Part shown: in pieces, positions 1-4,978 of the stretch | How positions within the stretch are numbered: the stretch's first letter is position 1 | How the letters are laid out: each line of letters begins with the position of its first letter | Source of the DNA: Bacteroidales bacterium | GTDB lineage: Bacteria; Bacteroidota; Bacteroidia; Bacteroidales; UBA932 | Direction: 5' to 3' | Length of the DNA: 6,338 nucleotides | Assembly (NCBI GenBank): GCA_017509375.1 | Contig: JAFWPT010000465.1 | Location: 1-6,338, forward strand | Notes under the pieces: model-generated | Database searches by the model: none | Seen by the model: the letters and a program-made list of their open reading frames with translations, nothing else | Told to the model about the DNA's origin: nothing | Made by a program: the position numbers and the translations under genes

Positions 1-2
1 AA

Positions 3-815
3 GCCGACGGCAGCGGTTTCTGGTACGGCCGTAACTATGACTATTTCAAGAATCCCACTATGGTTACCGTTTCCCGCCCGAAGAAAGGATACGCATCGGT
101 GGCGGTGAGCGACATGTCTCATTTCGGCTACTCCCTGGAGAAACTCCCTGTCTCTATTGCGGGCAAGTTGAACTGCCTTGCCGCCATTTATGCTCCCGTG
201 GACGGCATAAATGAGAAGGGCCTGTGCACCTCGATAATGGCCCTGCCGAAGCAAGCTTCGCAGCAGGATACGGAAAAACACGACGTGGGTACTACTATCA
301 TCATGCGGCTCTGGCTGGACCGCTGCGCCACCGTGAGCGATGCCCTGGCGTTATTGCAGACCGTGGACGTGCGTCACGATGCCAAGGTGGGGTCCGGATA
401 TCATTACATGGTGGCAGATGCCTCCGGCGACTGCGCCGTGGTGGAGTTTGATAAAGAAGACGGCTGGAAGACCATGATAGTGGGGAAGGCAGCAGGGGAG
501 AATTATATGCTGGTAACCAACCATTTGCTTTCCGAGAAGTATTACACTTCCGTGCCCGACCCGGCAGTCGGAAACCCTCACAGCAAGAGCTGGTGGAGGT
601 ATGAGACAGCCGCTGAGTATCTGTCCGGACACAATGGTACCCTTACTCTGAAACAAGCACAGGAATGCCTTGCCGATGTTCATTGGAAGGATTTGGTATG
701 GGACAACGGAACCGTGGAGGACACGCAGTACAGCAATGTTTACGACCAGACTAATATAAAGCTTTACCTGCGTAACTGGAACGATTACGAGACCACCTGC
801 GAATTCGGCCTCTGA
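3..815 (+). CDS. Linear amide C-N hydrolase (choloylglycine hydrolase/C45-like Ntn hydrolase), 5'-truncated by window edge
   Basis: The frame is open from base 3, so the methionine at 60 is internal and the gene starts left of the window. The motif G-R-N-Y-D-Y (27-44) matches the Arg and Asp of the Ntn-hydrolase pocket (R-x-x-D). It is followed by D-G-I-N-E-K-G-L, a D-A-S-G-D stretch, V-T-N-H carrying the expected active-site Asn, W-W-R-Y, where the conserved downstream Arg would sit, and a terminal Q-Y-S-N-V-Y-D block. In this family the catalytic Cys becomes the N-terminus after processing and lies shortly before G-R-N-x-D, so it falls outside the window. Such enzymes cleave linear amides (penicillin V, N-acyl amino acids, bile-acid conjugates, acyl-homoserine lactones). 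The substrate cannot be told here, and bile-salt hydrolase activity should not be assumed. A signal peptide, if any, is also out of view. The gene converges on the redox operon with a 61 bp gap. Family assignment is fairly secure; substrate unknown. Confidence 0.82.
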   Translation, partial: ADGSGFWYGRNYDYFKNPTMVTVSRPKKGYASVAVSDMSHFGYSLEKLPVSIAGKLNCLAAIYAPVDGINEKGLCTSIMALPKQASQQDTEKHDVGTTIIMRLWLDRCATVSDALALLQTVDVRHDAKVGSGYHYMVADASGDCAVVEFDKEDGWKTMIVGKAAGENYMLVTNHLLSEKYYTSVPDPAVGNPHSKSWWRYETAAEYLSGHNGTLTLKQAQECLADVHWKDLVWDNGTVEDTQYSNVYDQTNIKLYLRNWNDYETTCEFGL

Positions 816-839
816 TTCTCGTTTTCGTCAAGCTGCCCA

Positions 840-862
840 CTCCGAAAGCAAGGTGTTCGGGG
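840..862. terminator. Weak stem-loop between convergent genes, possible terminator
   Basis: A 7-bp stem (840-846 with 856-862, one G-T pair) with a 9-nt loop sits midway between the stop of the hydrolase (815) and the stop of the MarR gene (877). No run of T follows on either strand, so it is not a canonical intrinsic terminator. Its position is the main argument for it. Confidence 0.25.
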
Positions 863-876
863 AGGAAAATTGCCTG

Positions 877-1317
877 TCAACCATTAAGTTTTGCTATAAT
901 ATCATCAAGCATTCGGAAGAGCTCCGGTGCTGTTTCAGGGCTTACGCTGTTGCAGAGAACGGCATTCCCGACTACAAAGGGGACGCTTGACAGTTCATTT
1001 TGAAGCTCCTTGCCCTTTGCCGTCAGGGATACTATTATCTGCCGGGCGTCTTTCTTGCCCTTGGTGCGGGTAATGACCCCTTCTTTCTCCATACGCTGGA
1101 GCAGGGGAGTGACAGTATTGGTTTCGAGGTAAAGACGCTTCGCTATATCGTTCACCGGTTGCCCGTCCTTCTCCCAAAGGACCAGGAGCACCAGATACTG
1201 GGGATAGGTAAGACCATGTTCAGACAGCAGTGAATGGTAGGCCTGAGTGAGAAGGCGTGACGCGGTGTACAGCCTGAAACAGAGCTGGTTATCGAGTAAG
1301 AAAGCTTCTTTGACCAT
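877..1317 (-). CDS. ohrR: OhrR-like MarR-family organic-peroxide sensor/repressor
   Basis: This is a 146-residue protein, the usual MarR length. The N-terminus L-D-N-Q-L-C-F (residues 8-14) is the OhrR signature, and Cys13 is the expected peroxidatic sensor. Tyr27 and Tyr38 lie 14 and 25 residues after it, the same spacing as the two tyrosines that hold the reactive thiolate in Bacillus subtilis OhrR. Residues 36-49 (L-T-Y-P-Q-Y... L-W-E) and the winged helix-turn-helix (about 54-100, with T-P-L-L-Q-R-M-E and D-A-R in the wing) complete the fold. A second cysteine, Cys122, about 109 residues after the first, suggests the two-Cys mode known from Xanthomonas OhrR, where oxidation forms an intersubunit disulfide. 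It is the last gene of the operon, and its ATG overlaps the peroxidase stop by one base (TAATG), implying translational coupling. It probably represses its own operon through the inverted repeats near 2413-2464. No ohr gene is in view, so the target differs from the classic pair. Confidence 0.85.
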   Translation of the reverse strand: MVKEAFLLDNQLCFRLYTASRLLTQAYHSLLSEHGLTYPQYLVLLVLWEKDGQPVNDIAKRLYLETNTVTPLLQRMEKEGVITRTKGKKDARQIIVSLTAKGKELQNELSSVPFVVGNAVLCNSVSPETAPELFRMLDDIIAKLNG

Positions 1318-1931
1318 TACAGCATTGAATTGATATCCTTCTCGATGTCCTTAGGCTCGGTGGTTGGAGGGTAACGCTTGATTACCGTACCGTCGCGGTT
1401 GATCAGGAACTTGGTGAAATTCCACTTGATGTCGCTGTCTTTTTCCATGCTCTTGCTTATTTTCTTGAAGAGAGCGGCGGATGCCTTTGCTTTAAAGCCT
1501 TTGTATTCCTCAGAAGGAGCCTGGGCCTTCAGGTATTCGAAAATGGGTTCTGCGTTGGCTCCGTTGACCTCGGTCTTGGCCATAAGAGGGAAGGTGACTC
1601 CGTGGTTGATACGGCAGAATTCTTCAATCTGTTCGTTGCTTCCGGGTTCCTGGCCGGCGAACTGGTCGCAAGGGAAGCCGATGATTACCAGGCCGTTGTC
1701 CTTATATTTCTGGTACAGTGCTTCAAGTCCGTCATACTGGGGAGTAAAGCCACACTTGGAAGCGGTATTCACAATCATAAGGATTTTGCCTTCGTACTGG
1801 GAGAAATCTATCTCTACATTCTTGTTGTTGAGGGCTTTGAAGTCGTAAATCTTTGCCATGGTATTTGTGTTTTGTGCAAAAGTGACAGTCCAGACCAGGG
1901 CCAGCACCGTTGCTGTTAGTATTCTTTTCAT
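1317..1931 (-). CDS. gpx: Cysteine-type glutathione peroxidase, probably thioredoxin-dependent, with signal peptide
   Basis: A 204-residue peroxidase that reduces hydrogen peroxide and organic hydroperoxides. The catalytic site is complete: Cys60 in N-T-A-S-K-C-G-F-T (cysteine where the animal enzyme has selenocysteine), Gln94 in A-G-Q-E-P-G, and Trp170-Asn171 in W-N-F-T-K-F. Signature 2 is G-F-P-C-D-Q-F (85-91). Cys106, 46 residues after Cys60, matches the spacing of the resolving cysteine in thioredoxin-dependent members such as the Drosophila enzyme, so thioredoxin is the more likely reductant than glutathione. Residues 1-19 form a signal peptide (K-R, a hydrophobic core, then T-F-A before Gln20), predicting export. 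Met25 (codon 1859-1857) is where cytosolic homologues begin, so a shorter internal start is possible. The upstream ATG is preferred because it lies 1 bp after the ferritin stop. It is the middle gene of the operon. Confidence 0.93.
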   Translation of the reverse strand: MKRILTATVLALVWTVTFAQNTNTMAKIYDFKALNNKNVEIDFSQYEGKILMIVNTASKCGFTPQYDGLEALYQKYKDNGLVIIGFPCDQFAGQEPGSNEQIEEFCRINHGVTFPLMAKTEVNGANAEPIFEYLKAQAPSEEYKGFKAKASAALFKKISKSMEKDSDIKWNFTKFLINRDGTVIKRYPPTTEPKDIEKDINSML

Positions 1932-1932
1932 A

Positions 1933-2387
1933 TTAGAGTTGTTTCTGGAGCCAGTTCTGGAGACCTATCTTTTCAATCAGGTCGAGCTGAGTTTCACTCC
2001 ATAGCATATCCTCCTCTTCGTCAAGGGCATAGGCTTTAAGTATGTCGTAAGTTTTGAGGTCATCGGCAAGAGAGACGACCACCTGCTGGAGGATGGGGAC
2101 CTGCTCATGAGAAACCTGGAGGTCGGACTTGATGTATTCTACAGGATCTGTGAAAACCGGCATAGCGGGTGCTGCCTGTACTTCCGGAGTACCGCCGAGG
2201 TCCAGGATGCGCTGTATGAACTGGTCCACCCAAGACATTTCCTCAGCAGCATGCTCTGCATATTTTTCTCCCAGTTTCTCAAACCCCTGATCTGCAAAAA
2301 TCTTACCTTCCACTTTGTGTTGGAGGCTTTGTGCGCCAGGCCGGTAGCATAGGCCTGAAGAACCGTAATAGATTGTTTCTTATCCAT
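1933..2387 (-). CDS. Ferritin-like protein of the bacterioferritin type, reading frame broken by an apparent 1-base deletion
   Basis: First gene of the redox operon. The C-terminal 126 residues (from a GTG at 2313) align with bacterioferritin helices B-D: H-A-A-E-E-M, Q-R-I-L-D-L-G-G, and a terminal L-D-L-I-E-K-I-G-L-Q-N-W-L-Q that closely resembles E. coli Bfr. That piece alone lacks helix A. Helix A is found in another frame, starting at an ATG at 2387 (M-D-K-K-Q-S-I-T-V-L) and running into the first frame near 2313. Adding one A to the AAA run (TTT at 2314-2316) joins the halves as N-T-K-V-E-G-K-I-F, giving 151 residues with helix A the same length as in relatives. Compared with E. coli Bfr, Glu51, the heme-ligand Met52 and Glu127 are kept, but Glu18, His54, Glu94 and His130 appear as Leu, Trp, Ser and Asp. 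Classic ferroxidase activity is therefore doubtful. The break may be a sequencing indel or a real mutation. The start at 2423 is rejected because it lies at or upstream of the predicted transcription start. Confidence 0.75.
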
Positions 2388-2412
2388 AATCTCAATATTT
2401 GTTTTATTATTT

Positions 2413-2428
2413 ATATCGTTCACGATGC
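2413..2428. promoter_or_regulatory. Putative OhrR/MarR operator 1 (imperfect inverted repeat)
   Basis: ATATCG-TTCA-CGATGC is an inverted repeat with ATCG/CGAT arms around 4 bases. It shares the ATATCG-N4-CGAT pattern with the second site. It covers the predicted transcription start of the redox operon just after the -7 box, where a bound repressor would block transcription. Assigning it to the OhrR-like protein is inference from position and from autoregulation being usual in the family. Confidence 0.55.
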
Positions 2429-2458
2429 AAATATAGACATTATTTTTTATATCGCAAG
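2428..2458 (-). promoter_or_regulatory. Bacteroidetes-type promoter of the ferritin-gpx-ohrR operon
   Basis: On the minus strand a perfect TAnnTTTG box (TATATTTG, 2435-2428) is preceded by CTTG (2458-2455), a 3-of-4 match to the -33 TTTG, with the usual 19-nt spacer. Transcription should begin near 2421, giving a leader of about 34 nt before the ATG at 2387. The -33 element lies inside operator 2 and the -7 element touches operator 1, so repressor binding would occlude the polymerase. Confidence 0.6.
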
Positions 2459-2464
2459 CGATAT
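2449..2464. promoter_or_regulatory. Putative OhrR/MarR operator 2 (16-bp inverted repeat)
   Basis: ATATCGC-AA-GCGATAT has two perfect 7-bp arms around AA. It overlaps the -33 element of the operon promoter, and its centre is 36 bp from that of operator 1. A symmetric site of this length suits a dimeric winged-helix repressor. It differs from the AT-only operator known for B. subtilis OhrR. It lies about 34 bp upstream of the plus-strand -7 box, so any effect on the divergent gene would be indirect. Confidence 0.65.
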
Positions 2465-2473
2465 TTTAAAAAA

Positions 2474-2505
2474 TTTATGCTTTTTCAAAATGTTTTGTAG
2501 ATTTG
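2474..2505 (+). promoter_or_regulatory. Bacteroidetes-type promoter for the acyltransferase gene
   Basis: TAGATTTG at 2498-2505 fits TAnnTTTG exactly. The -33 side is weak: TTTA at 2474-2477 with a 20-nt spacer is the best candidate. Transcription would start near 2512, leaving about 20 nt before the ATG at 2533. Confidence 0.45.
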
Positions 2506-2532
2506 TGAAAATAAAATGACCTTGTTTTTGCT

Positions 2533-3804
2533 ATGACCGATAACCTGCCTCGCTTCGATATGGCCCGCCCGCCCGTCCGTACCCGCTGGTACCTGCGGCC
2601 TCTTACATACCTGCTTAGCATCCCGGATATCATTTCTCACAAAACCCAGATACATTACGAAGGAACCAAAGACCTCAAGCCACCCTTCCTGCTCCTGAGC
2701 AACCACAATGCTTTCATGGACTTCAAGGTCCTTACCAAGGCCATCTACCCCCGCAGGGCAAACTATGTGGTGGCGATAGACGGATTCATAGGTAGGGAAT
2801 GGTTGCTGCGCAATGTAGGCTGTATATGCAAGCGTAAATTCACTTCTGACGTTACCCTGATACGCCAGCTGTCGAGGGTAGTGGAAAACGGAGACGTGGC
2901 AGTGGTGTATCCGGAAGCCAGGTATTCACTGTGCGGCACTACCGCCGTACTTCCGGAAGCTCTTGGCAAGCTATGCAAGATGCTGAAAGTGCCGGTGGCA
3001 ACCTTTATCTGCCACGGGCATCATGTAAACTCCCCGTTCTGGAATCTGCATCCCAGGGGCATCAAGCCTACCGAGGCGGACTTCAAGCTGCTCTATACTC
3101 CCGGGCAGCTGGAAAGCATGAGCGTGGACGAAATAAACGCCGGACTGGTGCAGGCCTTCCAGTACGATGACTTTGCGTGGCTGAAAGAACGAGGCCTGCA
3201 GATGCACTACGACAAACGCGCCGAGGGACTTGACCATGTGCTGTATCAATGCCCCCATTGCGGCACGGAGTATGAAATGGGATCCAAAGGCAACGAGCTT
3301 TTCTGCAAGCATTGCGGCAAACGTTGGACTATGGCTCCCGACGGCTCCCTGAGTGCCGTGGAAGGGGAGACCGAGTATTCCCATGTACCCGACTGGTACG
3401 AGTGGGAGCGCTCCCGGGTGCAGGCGGAAGTGGCTGCCGGCAGTTATAGTAGCGGCGAACTGCCCGTTGAGGTGCGTTCCTTGCCCAACGCACGGAAGTT
3501 CATTGCTCTGGGGAAGGGGACCATGATTCACGACATGAACGGTTTCCGGGTGAAAATCAAAGATCTCCTCGGCCGCGAACATTCTATGGAGATTCCGGTT
3601 CCCGCCGCTTATTCAGTACATATAGAATACAATTATCTGGGCAGATGGGGAGACTGTGTAGATCTCAATACCCTAAAGGATACATGGTACACATATCCCA
3701 AGGCCAAGGCTTTCTCCGTGACAAAGATGGCCCTTGCGACTGAAGAACTGTACTATGCCTACCGCCGCTCTATAGGCAAACCCTGCCCTCCAGGCCTGGC
3801 CTAA
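2533..3804 (+). CDS. PlsC-type lysophospholipid/glycerol-phosphate acyltransferase with zinc ribbon and extra C-terminal domain
   Basis: A 423-residue protein. Residues about 40-215 form the PlsC/LPLAT domain: N-H-N-A-F-M-D contains the catalytic H-x4-D (His58, Asp63), and V-V-Y-P-E-A-R (124-130) is the substrate-binding block, with Ala where the family usually has Gly. Residues 240-261 hold a four-cysteine zinc ribbon (C-P-H-C, 14 residues, C-K-H-C; Cys240, 243, 258, 261). The last 150 residues have no domain I recognise and are rich in aromatic residues. Typical PlsC enzymes are about 240 residues and lack the ribbon, so this is a distinct multidomain variant. No signal peptide or clear transmembrane helix is seen. 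The likely reaction is acyl transfer to a lysophospholipid or related acceptor on the inner face of the membrane; the acceptor is unknown. It is transcribed away from the redox operon, and its TAA overlaps the stop of the convergent membrane-protein gene. Confidence 0.85.
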   Translation: MTDNLPRFDMARPPVRTRWYLRPLTYLLSIPDIISHKTQIHYEGTKDLKPPFLLLSNHNAFMDFKVLTKAIYPRRANYVVAIDGFIGREWLLRNVGCICKRKFTSDVTLIRQLSRVVENGDVAVVYPEARYSLCGTTAVLPEALGKLCKMLKVPVATFICHGHHVNSPFWNLHPRGIKPTEADFKLLYTPGQLESMSVDEINAGLVQAFQYDDFAWLKERGLQMHYDKRAEGLDHVLYQCPHCGTEYEMGSKGNELFCKHCGKRWTMAPDGSLSAVEGETEYSHVPDWYEWERSRVQAEVAAGSYSSGELPVEVRSLPNARKFIALGKGTMIHDMNGFRVKIKDLLGREHSMEIPVPAAYSVHIEYNYLGRWGDCVDLNTLKDTWYTYPKAKAFSVTKMALATEELYYAYRRSIGKPCPPGLA

Positions 3805-4955
3805 AACAGGGAGAACAGCAGATACACGAAATGAGCTATGATACCGGCGCAGAGACCTGCGACGGTGTGGGCTCCGAGGGCCTTGGAAATGGCTTTCCGG
3901 AAACCGAGAGTGTCCAGCATCGCGGTGTGGGTGCTCAGAAAGCCGCTCCAGCACATTCCTATGGCTGTGAATACGGCTATGGCGTTGCCGTCCAGAATAC
4001 CGGCGGCATTGAAAGTGGGCAGCAATCCGAGGGCTGCACCTACCGCCCCGAGTGCCGTCATAGGGAAAGCGATTAGCCTCATATCCTGGAATCCGAACAG
4101 CCATTCAAATATCCAATGGACTTTTCCTGCAAGCCACGGCAGTATGGGAACGCCCTGGTTTGCAGCTCCGGTATAACCTTCAGGCCCGGCACCGAAGGTG
4201 ATGAGTATCACCAGAGTGGTTATGATAAGAACTCCGGGAATAATTGCCAGACCCAGCTCCACGCCGTTCTTGCCTCCGTCCAGTATTGCGTTCAGGAACC
4301 GCAGGAAAACACTGTTTTTCTCTTCTTTCTCTTCCGGGCGGAGTTCATCCTCTTTTAAATCGCCGCCTTCAATGACTGGGCAATCCGTTTCGGGGAAGGC
4401 TTTCAGGCAGCTGCGCTGCATTATGCGGGTAGATATGATGGAGCCGCAGAATGCACCGAAAAGCCCCACCAGTGCACCTCCTGCATATCCGAAACTCATC
4501 ATGGTGATAATCACCACGAAGCCCATACCGAAAGCGGTTCCGAAATTGGTGAGGGACATCAACTGGTACTTCTTGAAATAGGAAGCGAAAGTCTTGTCCT
4601 TGGCAAAGGAAATTATTGCCGGATTGTCGGAAAGAAAGGTCATCAGGGCGCCCAGTGCGGCAACTCCGGGAAGATTGAAGAAAGGCTTCATAAGCGGCCT
4701 CAGGATACGTTCCAGCAGGGAAACAACACCGAATTCCGACATCAGTTTTGAGAGGGCTCCGGTGAGCACTGTTATGCCCATCAAATAGAACACGGTATTC
4801 AGCAGCAGGTTATGGGCCGTGTTCATTATAGTGTTCAGCATATTCCCGCTGCCCATTCTGGAACCGAGGGCTATGCTGCCTGCGGCAAGCAGGGCAAGAA
4901 AGATAATGGCTTCTATGCTTGAGCGGCGGAGGAAAGGTTTTGAAAGCTTGGTCAT
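3801..4955 (-). CDS. Polytopic membrane protein, nucleoside-recognition/Gate type (resembles CD0519/CD1768 family)
   Basis: A 384-residue membrane protein with about eight to nine hydrophobic segments, roughly at 13-31, 50-69, 96-108, 138-157, 160-178, 235-255, 295-314, 325-342 and 362-384. A charged loop (about 183-216, several Glu/Lys) splits it into two halves, as in proteins with paired Gate domains. Notable blocks are F-L-S-D-N-P-A-I-I-S-F-A-K-D (107-120), G-G-K-N-G-V-E-L-G-L-A-I-I-P-G (227-241) and S-T-H-T-A-M-L-D (341-348). The first and third have the look of conserved polar sites inside membrane helices, possibly for substrate or ion. My recollection is that this matches a widespread uncharacterised family in Bacteroidales and Clostridia; transport is likely but no substrate can be given. 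It starts 23 bp after the PLD-like gene on the same strand, suggesting one operon. Confidence 0.65.
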   Translation of the reverse strand: MTKLSKPFLRRSSIEAIIFLALLAAGSIALGSRMGSGNMLNTIMNTAHNLLLNTVFYLMGITVLTGALSKLMSEFGVVSLLERILRPLMKPFFNLPGVAALGALMTFLSDNPAIISFAKDKTFASYFKKYQLMSLTNFGTAFGMGFVVIITMMSFGYAGGALVGLFGAFCGSIISTRIMQRSCLKAFPETDCPVIEGGDLKEDELRPEEKEEKNSVFLRFLNAILDGGKNGVELGLAIIPGVLIITTLVILITFGAGPEGYTGAANQGVPILPWLAGKVHWIFEWLFGFQDMRLIAFPMTALGAVGAALGLLPTFNAAGILDGNAIAVFTAIGMCWSGFLSTHTAMLDTLGFRKAISKALGAHTVAGLCAGIIAHFVYLLFSLF

Positions 4956-4978
4956 CAGTTAAAGAATCGCTGTTTGGA

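Noticed and set aside
2314..2316. Programmed ribosomal frameshift in the ferritin-like gene
   Set aside because: A -1 shift would be needed, but no X-XXY-YYZ slippery heptamer is in frame and no obvious stimulating structure follows; a simple indel is more economical.
2139..2423. 94-residue minus-strand frame starting at 2423 as a separate gene
   Set aside because: Only its stretch from the ATG at 2387 to about 2313 is meaningful, as helix A of the ferritin-like protein. The rest is an out-of-frame reading of helices B-D, and the 2423 start lies at or upstream of the predicted transcription start.
2971..3582. 203-residue open frame on the minus strand
   Set aside because: It lies wholly opposite the acyltransferase, whose catalytic and zinc motifs are intact, and its translation shows no recognisable family.
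3781..3811. Nested palindrome (CCAGGCCTGG at 3790-3799 inside CCCTG...CAGGG) as a terminator for the convergent pair
   Set aside because: The inner palindrome has no loop, the outer arms are only 5 bp, no T run follows, and all of it is coding sequence for one gene or the other.
4198..4581. Plus-strand open frames opposite the membrane protein and the PLD-like gene
   Set aside because: These are basic or low-complexity translations antisense to well-supported genes, without promoter or family match.
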